Made by a program: the position numbers and the translations under genes
Notes under the pieces: model-generated
Told to the model about the DNA's origin: nothing
The model's database searches: none
Seen by the model: the letters and a program-made list of their open reading frames with translations, nothing else
Shown here: in pieces, positions 34,762 through 42,941 of the stretch
Layout of the letters: the number at the start of each line of letters is the position of its first letter
Position numbering within the stretch: position 1 is the stretch's first letter
DNA from: Bradyrhizobium rifense
Lineage (GTDB): Bacteria; Pseudomonadota; Alphaproteobacteria; Rhizobiales; Xanthobacteraceae
Direction: 5' to 3'
Length of the DNA stretch: 64,000 nt
NCBI RefSeq assembly: GCF_008123425.1
Contig: NZ_VSSS01000014.1
Span: 186,001 to 250,000, forward strand

Positions 34762-36147
34762 TCACCGCTCCGCCACGAAGCTGCGCATCTTGCCTGGATT
34801 GAGCAGGCCGTAGGGATCGACCTCATGCTTGAAGCCGAGCTGATCGACATCGACGCGCTTGTAGCGGCTGCCGTCCTCGACCGTGTACACGTGCGGATTG
34901 GCGATATGGACCTCGTGCGCCTCGTGCAGGCGGATGATCTCGTTCAGCCGCTCCGCGTCGCTATACCGCACCACCGGCAGTCCGCTACAGGTCAACTGGC
35001 CGTTGAAACGGATGAATTCGAGGTGCTGCAACACCTCGTCCGGAAACATCGTGCGCATCTCCTCAACCTTCTGGAGCAGCCGGTCATGGGGGTACAGGCA
35101 TTGCAGATAGGTCACGGTGCGATCGCTCTTGAGCACCTGCAGGGTGGTATGATTCCAGGTGTATTCGTACAGTGGCACCTTGCTGGGGCCGTCGTCGGTC
35201 GGCATCTCCAGGGTGATGGTGCCGCGGCCGCCAAGGAGATTCCTGAAGCTTTCCAGCGAGGGCTCAGCAATCATCGCGATCAGGATGCTTTTGCCCTCCG
35301 GACAGCAGGATTTCAGCGCACCGAAATAGGACGGCAGCGGCCATGTAATAGGCGCCAGCAGCTTCTTGACGATGCCGTCGGCAAGCGCCGCCGCGTGGCC
35401 GAATTCGACCGCGGCCATGAAATCATCGAAAGCGACCACCACGTCGATCCATGGCCATGCCGGCGCCAGCGGCATCTCGAGCGCGGTGATGATGCCCGTG
35501 GTGCCGTAGGCACGGTTGATCTTCTGCGCCGCGTCGCCGCGTAGTTCGATAATGCGAGGCTCCGGCTCCATGGTGACGACGCGCGCGGCGAGGATGTTGC
35601 CGCGTTCGCGCAAGCCGCCATAATTGATCGAGCCGATGCCGCCGGATCCGCCGGCGACGAAGCCGCCAATGGTCGCGGTGCGCTTGGTAGAGGGATGCAT
35701 CCGCAGCTCATAGCCCGAAGGCTGTGTCGCGGCGTCGATCGCATTCATTTTGGCGCCGGCGCCGACACGGATCTGCCCGGGTCTGATCCATTCGATCGTG
35801 TCAAGTGCGGTGATGTCGAGCAGTACGCCGCCGGCGAGCGGTACAGCCTGGCCATAATTGCCGGTGCCACCGGCCCGCACTGTCAGCGGCACGCGATGAC
35901 GCGCGCAGGCCGCGGCAACGCGTATAATATCGGCCTCGTCGCGTGGCGTGACGATCAGATCCGCCGACTTGCCGTTGAGCTGGTCGTTGAGGACCGGGCT
36001 GTACCAGAAGAAATCGCGCGAGCGCCGGCGCACGATGGTAGGATCAGTCACGACCGGGATATTGCCGAGCTCGGCGAGCAGCGAGGTCAGTGTATCCGTC
36101 GACGGATGCCGGTTGGATGCGACGTCAAAGGGCGTGAGATCGTTCAT
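34762..36147 (-). CDS. FAD-linked oxidase (GlcD/VAO fold)
   Basis: This 461-residue flavoprotein has an FAD_binding_4 (PCMH) domain over about residues 65-225, including AGGTGNYGQAVPLAGGVLLD and GGFVAGGSGGIGSINYGGLRERG. A C-terminal oxidase domain ends in DPYGLLNPGKMRSF, typical of the vanillyl-alcohol oxidase fold. It would oxidise a 2-hydroxy acid, alcohol or amine intermediate. It overlaps the cysteine hydrolase gene by 4 bases (ATGA) and is 1 base from the reductase gene, so the three are translated together. Confidence 0.87.
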   Translation of the reverse strand: MNDLTPFDVASNRHPSTDTLTSLLAELGNIPVVTDPTIVRRRSRDFFWYSPVLNDQLNGKSADLIVTPRDEADIIRVAAACARHRVPLTVRAGGTGNYGQAVPLAGGVLLDITALDTIEWIRPGQIRVGAGAKMNAIDAATQPSGYELRMHPSTKRTATIGGFVAGGSGGIGSINYGGLRERGNILAARVVTMEPEPRIIELRGDAAQKINRAYGTTGIITALEMPLAPAWPWIDVVVAFDDFMAAVEFGHAAALADGIVKKLLAPITWPLPSYFGALKSCCPEGKSILIAMIAEPSLESFRNLLGGRGTITLEMPTDDGPSKVPLYEYTWNHTTLQVLKSDRTVTYLQCLYPHDRLLQKVEEMRTMFPDEVLQHLEFIRFNGQLTCSGLPVVRYSDAERLNEIIRLHEAHEVHIANPHVYTVEDGSRYKRVDVDQLGFKHEVDPYGLLNPGKMRSFVAER

Positions 36148-36971
36148 GGCGTGCTCGACCTTGGCAATCGCGGCCCGCGACCGGCGAGGGCGGCGGCAAG
36201 AACGGTGGACTCCAGCACGAAACCGAAGCATTGGTTCACGTTGTAGACGGTCGCTGCCATGCAGTAGTCCGGCGACGTGGTGGCGGCGCAGTCGCGGAGC
36301 AGCATGCAGTCGTAGCCATGAAAGTTGGCGTCCTGCAGCGTGCAGAGCACGCATTGGTCGGCATTGACGCCGGCAAACAAGAGCGTCGTGACGTTGAGGT
36401 TGCGCAGGATGCTGTCGAGCTCGGTGTCCTGGAAGCCAGACATGCGATACTTTGCGACATGAATGTCGCTGGATTCGACGGTCAGCTCTTCGACAATCGA
36501 AGCCGACCAGCTGCCGCGTTCCAGCACCCGCGCGCCGGAGCCCGGTAGCCGATCGCCGAGGCCAACGCCTGCACCCGACGGCTTGTAAACATGCAGCAGG
36601 GCCGGGCTGAGGTTGAGCCGATCGGGCCGGTTGCCCCAGTTGAGCCAGATCACCGGCACGTCGAGGTCGCGCAGCACCGGCAACAGCCGTTGCAGCGGTG
36701 CGATCGGCGCGCGCGCCGGCGTTACGTCGACACCGATGTGGCCAAGCCAGCCGTCGGGATGGCAGAAGTCGTTCTGCATGTCGATGACGATGATGGCGGT
36801 GCGCGCGAGGTCGAAGGTCACGAGCTTGGCGCCGGCATCGATCGTCACCGGCTGCGGCACGACCGGCGGCCGGACCAGGTTTGCCTGGGTCGCCGAGACC
36901 GACCAGCGGTTACGCGGGCTGGCGCCGAGTGGCGTGAGATCGTCGACCGGTTGAAGGCGGATGTCGGTCAT
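36144..36971 (-). CDS. cysteine hydrolase, isochorismatase family (RutB/biuret hydrolase-like)
   Basis: This 275-residue enzyme has the catalytic triad D64 (IDMQNDFCHP), K174 (AKYRMSGF) and C207 (NADQCVLCT). The stretch SGFQDTELDSILRNLNV closely follows the pattern of RutB (ureidoacrylate amidohydrolase) and biuret hydrolase. Such enzymes split urea-type C-N bonds in linear products of pyrimidine or cyanuric acid opening. That fits the ring-opening amidohydrolase in the same module. It overlaps the cupin gene by 4 bases. Confidence 0.88.
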   Translation of the reverse strand: MTDIRLQPVDDLTPLGASPRNRWSVSATQANLVRPPVVPQPVTIDAGAKLVTFDLARTAIIVIDMQNDFCHPDGWLGHIGVDVTPARAPIAPLQRLLPVLRDLDVPVIWLNWGNRPDRLNLSPALLHVYKPSGAGVGLGDRLPGSGARVLERGSWSASIVEELTVESSDIHVAKYRMSGFQDTELDSILRNLNVTTLLFAGVNADQCVLCTLQDANFHGYDCMLLRDCAATTSPDYCMAATVYNVNQCFGFVLESTVLAAALAGRGPRLPRSSTP

Positions 36972-37405
36972 CGCGGAACCGCGACGTCGCGCCCCTGCAG
37001 CACAGCGATATCGTCGGCCTCGACCTCGACCGGTTCGCCGCCGCGGATCAATTCGGCAAAGCCCTCGTTCGGCGTCATCACCGTCAGGCAATACAGCTTG
37101 CCGGCGCCGGTGTTCTCGATCACGTGCTCGGAGCCGGGATGCAGCAGCAGCGAGTCGCCCTTTTTGATCGGCAGCATCTTGCCATCGCAACGCGCGACGC
37201 CTTCGCCGTGCAGCACATGGAAGAATTCATGCGCGGCTGCATGTTCGTTGGGCGGCGTCGCGCCGCCCGGCCGGAAGATCTCGATGACGAAGATGTTGTC
37301 GATCCGGTCGCTCTCATGATCGAACAGCACCACGAAATAGTTAGTGTCCGTCGGCGAGATGCGGAAGGCCTTGGACCGGGCGAGGTTTTCGACGCTGAAC
37401 GCCAT
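36968..37405 (-). CDS. cupin domain protein
   Basis: This 145-residue single-domain cupin has motif 1 NEHAAAHEFFHVLHGEG (about residues 53-69), supplying two histidines and a glutamate, and motif 2 LLHPGSEHVIENTG near 86-99. It could be a small metal-dependent dioxygenase or isomerase, or a binding protein. It is first in the operon cupin-cysteine hydrolase-oxidase-reductase-hydrolase, divergent from the LysR gene. Confidence 0.82.
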   Translation of the reverse strand: MAFSVENLARSKAFRISPTDTNYFVVLFDHESDRIDNIFVIEIFRPGGATPPNEHAAAHEFFHVLHGEGVARCDGKMLPIKKGDSLLLHPGSEHVIENTGAGKLYCLTVMTPNEGFAELIRGGEPVEVEADDIAVLQGRDVAVPR

Positions 37406-37518
37406 GAAGGAAACTCCTGATTGTGGTCGGTCCGACGGTGCGGGGCGTGCGCGCGACGAGCCACGATGGATTCAGCACGCCGCATGGCTTGCATAAAAGC
37501 GCTTTATTTCGCAAACAT

Positions 37519-37537
37519 TGTTGCCTTTTAGGCAACA
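37519..37537. promoter_or_regulatory. inverted repeat GTTGCCTTTTAGGCAAC, candidate LysR site 2
   Basis: TGTTGCCTTTTAGGCAACA is a perfect 8-bp inverted repeat with a 3-base centre, 49 bp before the LysR start and 114 bp before the divergent cupin start. It is identical in its 17-base core to the site at 32344-32362. This position is the classic LysR autoregulatory and activation site. Confidence 0.72.
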
Positions 37538-37585
37538 TGACAGCATGCTCCGGAGCGATGCGTTTTTTCGAGCAGGAGCAAAGGG

Positions 37586-38488
37586 ATGCTGCATAGCCGC
37601 CTGTTGACCTATGTGGACGAGGTGGCGCGCACCGGATCAATCCGCACTGCTGCAAGCCATCTTAATGTCGCGGCGTCCGCCATCAGTCGCCAGATTCTTG
37701 CGCTGGAGACCGAACTCGGCACGCCGATTTTCCAACGGCTGCCGCGCAAGCTGATCCTGACCGCGGCGGGTGAGGTGCTGGTCGGCCACATTCGCCAGAC
37801 TCTCAAGGAGCTGACCCGCGCCCAGGGCAAGATCGAGGAACTGAAAGGTTTGCGCCGGGGCGAGATCACGGTGGCGATGATGAGCGGTCTCGCCTCGAAC
37901 CTCGTGCCGGGAACCGTCAAGCAGTTTCGCGTCTCCAATCCCCGGGTGCGGCTCTGCCTGACGCTGCTGACCACGGGCGAAGACATTCAATCCGCGGTCG
38001 GCAGCGGCGAGGCCGACCTCGGCATCGGCTTCGATTTCACCCGCGGCAGTCATCTGAAGGTGCTGGCCCGCGCTGCCGGCAAGCTCGGCGCGGTGATGGC
38101 GCCGAGCCATCCGCTCGCCAAGCGTAACCAGATCCGGCTTAGCGACTGCGTCGACTATCCGCTGGTGATCGCCGACGGGTCGACCGCGATTCGGCCGTAC
38201 CTCGATTCGGCATTTGCGAAAGCTTCGCTGGAACCGCTGCCGATCATCGAAACCAACGCCATCGAGATCATGCGCCACGCCGCCATTCTTGATAATGGCA
38301 TTACCTTTCTTACGCCGTTCGACATCGAGTTCGAGCGCCGCGTCGGCCGTCTCGTCTATGTGCCGGTGCGCGAGTTGGCGCACGAGACGCAGACGCTCAT
38401 GTTGATCGGCCACGAACGCGGGACGAGCGCGATCGCCAGCGTGCTCGCGGAAATGCTGAAGGCGATGATGCGTGAGGCCGCGGCGTGA
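37586..38488 (+). CDS. LysR family transcriptional regulator
   Basis: This 300-residue LysR regulator has an N-terminal winged helix (residues 1-65, SIRTAASHLNVAASAISRQILALETELG) and a periplasmic-binding-protein-like effector domain from about 90 to 295. It is transcribed away from the cupin operon. Its promoter region holds the 17-base inverted repeat that also occurs between the second importer operon and the creatininase gene. It therefore probably controls at least four transcription units of the N-heterocycle module. Confidence 0.93.
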   Translation: MLHSRLLTYVDEVARTGSIRTAASHLNVAASAISRQILALETELGTPIFQRLPRKLILTAAGEVLVGHIRQTLKELTRAQGKIEELKGLRRGEITVAMMSGLASNLVPGTVKQFRVSNPRVRLCLTLLTTGEDIQSAVGSGEADLGIGFDFTRGSHLKVLARAAGKLGAVMAPSHPLAKRNQIRLSDCVDYPLVIADGSTAIRPYLDSAFAKASLEPLPIIETNAIEIMRHAAILDNGITFLTPFDIEFERRVGRLVYVPVRELAHETQTLMLIGHERGTSAIASVLAEMLKAMMREAAA

Positions 38489-38707
38489 GCGACCGGGGCG
38501 TCACCCGCGGTCAATGCCAGGCGGGTCGCAGCCGCTTCGTGCTCGATGATCTGCATGCTTTCAACGGTGTCATCATGCAGCGGACTTCTGACTCCAATCC
38601 CCTGCATTGGTGTGCGGGCTTTCCGATCAGTCGAGGGCTCATCCAGTACGGTGCAGAGCCGCAGCGTGTTGGCGCTCACCCGTAGCAGATTGGACTTGAT
38701 TTGCTAG

Positions 38708-38836
38708 AGCTAGCCCAAACTTGCCCATGATGAATTGGAGCGAGAGTTCAGGCGTTTCAATCGGTTAGAGGTTTGCGTGTGCACGACGTGTGCACCGGGA
38801 GATCAAGAATAATCTTGTGACAGCCAGCGTAAGCAA
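38708..38836 (+). repeat. dispersed module-border repeat, copy B
   Basis: This copy aligns over about 125 bases with copy C at 51905: CCAAACT, ATGATG, TTGGAGCGAGA, TTTCAAT, GGTTAGAGG, GCGTGTGCACGACGTGTGCAC and GGGAGATCA blocks in the same order. It contains two GTGTGCAC units separated by GAC (38777-38795). It lies between modules 2 and 3. Confidence 0.75.
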
Positions 38837-38975
38837 GCCTTTTGAAGTGGGTAGGGACGGTCGAGGAAGGCGCCACTCTCCACGCATTCGCTGAATTGCG
38901 CGGTGGCTGCTAGGCAAGCCGGCCCAAAAGCGCGGCGGCGAGCAGCGTGGCGCCGAAAGCACGTGTGATCAACAT
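38803..38975 (-). pseudogene. possible frameshifted small secreted protein
   Basis: From an ATG at 38975 the minus strand reads MLITRAFGATLLAAALLGRLA, a good signal-peptide start, then stops. The neighbouring frame continues LAATAQFSECVESGAFLDRPYP...LRWLSQD to 38803. Joining the two frames gives a secreted protein of about 57 residues with two cysteines. Its end overlaps repeat copy B. No family is recognised. Confidence 0.3.
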
Positions 38976-39307
38976 GAGCACATTCTCGCGTCTTCGCTGC
39001 TGAACTATCATGTTGATTGCCGCAAGGACGGCGATCCATGAATGCCAGTGTGCAGCGAGTCCGGTCTTCGAGCAGCGCGGATGATCCAGAGGGCCGATTG
39101 TCACCGCATCCGTCGCAGCATGTCATTCGAACAGAAGCCTGACGGGGGCTGGTGCGATCCCGCCGATCACGAATTGCGCATGTCGTAGGCGGTTCGCTCG
39201 CCAGACGGCAGATGTTTGCCCAGGCGTAGACCTCTAGGCAGATCAGTTTGCCATATAATCGGTCATAAACCACATAAGGCCCACCAAAACTGAGCCAATT
39301 TTAAGTC

Positions 39308-39323
39308 TGGCACGGCTTCTGCA
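39308..39323 (+). promoter_or_regulatory. candidate sigma-54 promoter
   Basis: TGGCACGGCTTCTGCA fits the -24/-12 consensus TGGCACG-N4-TTGCA with one mismatch, and GG and GC are exactly 10 bases apart. It lies 51 bp before the peptide-importer start codon. Sigma-54 control would fit a nitrogen-scavenging operon. No enhancer site was identified. Confidence 0.5.
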
Positions 39324-39373
39324 TGACCGTTTTGACCGATTGGGCTTTTACGCCAGAAAAAAGGGGAATGTCG

Positions 39374-40957
39374 ATGCTTCCGAAATTTGACCGTCGCCAC
39401 TTTCTAAGGGGTGCGGCGGGAGCCGCGGTCGCCGCAGGCTACACGCAGATCAATCCAGACTTCTTCATCTCCGAGGCACACGCGCAGGCCGGCAAGACCA
39501 TGACCTTCCTGTCGGCCGAGAACATCACCGGCAACTGGGATCCGACCGCGCACACCACACTTTCGCAGAAGAACATCGAAGGCTTCGTGATGGGTTTTCT
39601 CACCCGCACGCCGATGAAACTCGATAATCCGGGCGAGGTCATCTACGAGCTTGCAACCGACATCAAGCTGCTTGATCCCAACCGCCTGCAAATCAAGCTG
39701 CGCGAGGGCGTGGTGTTCCACGATGGCAAGCCGTTCAAGGCGGAAGACGTCAAGGCCACATTCGAATACGGATCCAAGCCTGATCGTCCGGCGCAATGGT
39801 ATCCCGGCCCCAGCGAAACACTGAAGATCGAGACGCCCGACGACTACACCGTGATCGTTGACACCTCGAAGGGCGGCTATCCGGCGCACCTCTTCACGTT
39901 TCTCGCCGCCTTCCTGCCGATCATGTCGGCGAAGGATATCGCCGGAGGGCCCGGCGGCGTGCTGTCACAGCGGCTGAACGGCACGGGTCCGTTCAAGTTC
40001 GTCGAACAGCGCGGCAACGATACCGTGATGAAGGCCTTCGATGGCTACTTCAAGGGCAAGCCGGCCATCGCTGGGATCAGCTTCACCTTCACCGGCGACT
40101 CCACGACACGGATGCTCTCGCTGATGAATGGCCAAGCCTCGATCGTCGAACGGTTGGAGCCGGAACAGGTCGACACCGTCAAGGGCAATCCCAACATCCG
40201 CATCAATCGGGTGGTGTCCGTCGAGAACAAATATCTGTGGTTCCGCTGCTCGAAGCCACCTTTCAACGATCCGCGGATCCGTCTTGCTGCCTGTCATGCC
40301 ATCAACCGCGACCTTGTCCTCGAGGTGCTGGGCTCGGCGGGCCATGCGTCGTCGAATTTCGTCTCTCCGGTGAAGTTCGGCTACGTCGACCTCGAAAACT
40401 ATCCGAAGTTCGATCCGAAGAAATGTCAGGCGTTGCTCGCGGAAGCCGGCTTCCCGAACGGCAAGGGCCTGCCGCCGCTCGAATACATCGTGTCGGTGGG
40501 CTTCTATCCCAAGACCAAGGAGTACGGCGAGGTCATCACCGCGATGCTGAACGAGCAGGGTTTCAACGTCAGCCTGACCGTGCTCGAACCTGCGGCCTGG
40601 AACGAGCGGCTATACCATCGCCCGGGCGGCGGTCCCGGTCATATGGTGGATTGCGGATGGTCGACAGGTTCGCCGGAGCCCGACCTGGTTCTCCGCACGC
40701 ATTTCCACTCCTCCTCGCATCGTATCTGCGGCATTGAAGACGCTGCGATTGACGCAAGCCTTGACAAGGAGCGCAGCGCGCCGACGCTCGAGGAGCGGAA
40801 GAAGATCCTCCAGACCGAGACGATGCCGTTGCTTGCTTCGAAGATGCCGGCGCTCTCTTTGTTCACCTCTGTGATGATTCACGCGATGCAGAAGGATTTC
40901 GAAGGCCTCTATATCTACCCGGATGGATCGATGGATGCGTCCAAGCCCGTTGCCTGA
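39374..40957 (+). CDS. ABC transporter substrate-binding protein (peptide/nickel family), Tat leader
   Basis: This 527-residue SBP_bac_5 protein carries a clear twin-arginine leader (DRRHFLRGAAGAAVAAG, R7-R8) with probable cleavage after AHA near residue 37. The ATG at 39374 has AAGGGGAA at proper distance; an upstream in-frame ATG at 39368 is too close. It starts a long same-strand run through ethanolamine ammonia-lyase. Family members bind peptides, opines, glycosides or other polar compounds, so the substrate may be an amide- or phosphate-containing conjugate rather than a peptide. Confidence 0.92.
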   Translation: MLPKFDRRHFLRGAAGAAVAAGYTQINPDFFISEAHAQAGKTMTFLSAENITGNWDPTAHTTLSQKNIEGFVMGFLTRTPMKLDNPGEVIYELATDIKLLDPNRLQIKLREGVVFHDGKPFKAEDVKATFEYGSKPDRPAQWYPGPSETLKIETPDDYTVIVDTSKGGYPAHLFTFLAAFLPIMSAKDIAGGPGGVLSQRLNGTGPFKFVEQRGNDTVMKAFDGYFKGKPAIAGISFTFTGDSTTRMLSLMNGQASIVERLEPEQVDTVKGNPNIRINRVVSVENKYLWFRCSKPPFNDPRIRLAACHAINRDLVLEVLGSAGHASSNFVSPVKFGYVDLENYPKFDPKKCQALLAEAGFPNGKGLPPLEYIVSVGFYPKTKEYGEVITAMLNEQGFNVSLTVLEPAAWNERLYHRPGGGPGHMVDCGWSTGSPEPDLVLRTHFHSSSHRICGIEDAAIDASLDKERSAPTLEERKKILQTETMPLLASKMPALSLFTSVMIHAMQKDFEGLYIYPDGSMDASKPVA

Positions 40958-41026
40958 CCATGACTGGTTGCCGCGTGCCGCGATCGGGCGGCGCGCGGTC
41001 CGCCATGTCCTTCACGGAGCTTAGGG

Positions 41027-42007
41027 ATGTTCGTCCTGAATTTCCTCATGCGGCGTCTGGCCCAGGGCGCCCTGATCATCTTCCTCGTCTCGCTGCTGAT
41101 CTTCACGCTGTTGAGGGTCGTGCCGGGGGATCCCGTACGGCTGATGGCCGGCGGAATGGCGCCCGAAGCCCTGATTGAGAAGATCGCAACCGACATGGGC
41201 TTGCGGGACCCGATCGTCGTCCAGTTCGGGCGCTACATCGGCGGCGTCGTGCGCGGCGATCTCGGGCAGTCCTTCGTTCGGCCCGCGAATGGGGCCGCCA
41301 CGGGCGGGGCGACCTTCAACGACACGACGCGCGGCGAACGGGCGAAGGTCCTGAGCCTGATCCTCGAAGCACTGCCGATGACGCTGCAGCTTGCCGCGGT
41401 GACATTGGTGATCGCCCTGGTGTTCTCGGGCATCGTCGGAATTGCCGGAGGCCTCGCGATCGGGCGATGGCCGGACAAGCTGGCGTTCTACATCTCCTCG
41501 ATCTTCATATCGCTGCCGAACTTCTGGCTGGGAATCGTTCTGGCACTGCTATTTTCCGTCAAGCTCGGATGGCTGCCCGCAATCGGCTACAGGGGATTTG
41601 CCTATACGATCCTTCCGGCGATCGTGCTCGCGGTCGAGCTGTCGCCCGTCCTGATTCGGACGCTCGTGAGCTCCGTCTCGGCGCAGATGACGGAGCCCTA
41701 TGTGGCGGTGGGACATGTGCGCGGCCTCGGCCGGGGGCGCATCATTGCGAACCATGCGCTGCGCAACGCTTCGGTGCCGCTGCTCAATCTGCTCGGGATT
41801 CAGTTCTCGAGCCTGCTCGGCGGGGTCATCATCGTCGAATACATCTTCGACTATCCCGGCCTCGGCCTCCTGACCATCAACGCGGTGCTCCAGCGTGACT
41901 TTCCGCTGATCCAGGGGATCGCCATCGTGACCAGCGCTATCTTCGTGCTGATCAACATCATCGTCGACCTCGTCGCCACCACCATGGATCCAAGGCTCGA
42001 ATACTAA
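41027..42007 (+). CDS. ABC transporter permease (DppB/OppB type)
   Basis: This 326-residue permease has an N-terminal helix followed by the DPVRLMAGG and LGLRDPIVVQFGRYIGGVVRGDLGQS elements typical of DppB. The EAA loop reads VRGLGRGRIIANHALRNASVP. The C-terminal helix pair ends in DPRLEY, as is usual. It forms the importer pore with the DppC-like protein encoded 13 bp downstream. Confidence 0.92.
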   Translation: MFVLNFLMRRLAQGALIIFLVSLLIFTLLRVVPGDPVRLMAGGMAPEALIEKIATDMGLRDPIVVQFGRYIGGVVRGDLGQSFVRPANGAATGGATFNDTTRGERAKVLSLILEALPMTLQLAAVTLVIALVFSGIVGIAGGLAIGRWPDKLAFYISSIFISLPNFWLGIVLALLFSVKLGWLPAIGYRGFAYTILPAIVLAVELSPVLIRTLVSSVSAQMTEPYVAVGHVRGLGRGRIIANHALRNASVPLLNLLGIQFSSLLGGVIIVEYIFDYPGLGLLTINAVLQRDFPLIQGIAIVTSAIFVLINIIVDLVATTMDPRLEY

Positions 42008-42020
42008 GGCTCGAATATTG

Positions 42021-42941
42021 ATGTCCGTGACCACAGCCGCCGGCGGGCCGATCGCGCACAAGCCGGCCCAGCGCTCCATCGCCCGGCGTATCTTCGACAA
42101 GGCGGCATCCACGCCGGGGTTCCGCGTCGGCCTTAGTATCTTCGTCGTCCTCGCTCTGGCCACTGCGCTCTATCCAGAACTGAGCAGCATCGATCCGACC
42201 AAGATGGATGTGAAAGCGCGCCTGCTGCCGCCGCTGTTTCTCGGCAACAATTGGAGCTGGGCTCATCCGCTCGGGACCGACCAGATCGGCCGCGACATGC
42301 TGGTGCGCTCGCTGGTCGGCCTGCGCTACTCCTTTCTGATCGGGGTTGCATCCGTTATCGTCATGCTGGCGATCGGCTGCGCGCTCGGCACGATCGCCGG
42401 CTATTTCGGTGGACGGACCGATGCCGTCATCATGCGACTGACGGACGCGCAGTTATCGATCCCGATGATCATCCTTGCCATTTCCGTGCTGGGCGTGTCC
42501 CGGCCGACCATCCCCGCGATCATCGTTGTGCTCGGCGTCTCCAACTGGCCGGTCTATGCGCGCATCATGCGCAGCATCGTGATGACCGAGCGGCAGCGCG
42601 AATATGTTCGTGCCGCGAAGATCGGCGGATCGACAGACGCGCGAATCATCCTCACCCTGCTGCTTCCGTTGCTGCTGCCGCCGGTGCTGTTCACCTCCGT
42701 GCTCGACGTGGCCCGCATGATGATTTTCGAATCGACGCTCGGCTTTCTCGGGCTCGGGGTTCAGCCGCCGACACCGACCTTCGGTAACATCATCGCGGAT
42801 GGCCGCAAATATCTGCTGAACGCGTGGTGGATCGCCACCATGCCGGGCCTGTTCCTCGGATTGACCCTCACCAGCATCAACCTGATCGGCGCTTCGCTCG
42901 AGCGCGCGCGCAACACGGTCCATGGAGGTGGAGAAGGATGA
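42021..42941 (+). CDS. ABC transporter permease (DppC/OppC type)
   Basis: This 306-residue permease has the N-terminal OppC helix, the segment HPLGTDQIGRDMLVRSLVGLRYS, an EAA loop (VRAAKIGGSTDARIILTLLLP) and the C-terminal GLTLTSINLIGASLERAR end. The ATG at 42021 is preferred over the TTG three bases before. Its stop overlaps the ATPase start (ATGA). Confidence 0.92.
   Translation: MSVTTAAGGPIAHKPAQRSIARRIFDKAASTPGFRVGLSIFVVLALATALYPELSSIDPTKMDVKARLLPPLFLGNNWSWAHPLGTDQIGRDMLVRSLVGLRYSFLIGVASVIVMLAIGCALGTIAGYFGGRTDAVIMRLTDAQLSIPMIILAISVLGVSRPTIPAIIVVLGVSNWPVYARIMRSIVMTERQREYVRAAKIGGSTDARIILTLLLPLLLPPVLFTSVLDVARMMIFESTLGFLGLGVQPPTPTFGNIIADGRKYLLNAWWIATMPGLFLGLTLTSINLIGASLERARNTVHGGGEG

Larger units (their letters stand above)
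38489..39373. other. intergenic region with repeat copy B and decayed coding traces
   Basis: About 885 bases separate the LysR gene from the peptide importer. They hold repeat copy B (38708-38836), a possible frameshifted small secreted-protein gene on the minus strand (38803-38975) and a sigma-54-type promoter (39308-39323). Other short ORFs have no recognisable product. Confidence 0.6.

Noticed and set aside
39323..39373. upstream extension of the peptide-binding protein from 39323
   Set aside because: It overlaps the candidate sigma-54 promoter and precedes the Tat leader. A leader must be at the extreme N-terminus, so the later start is preferred.
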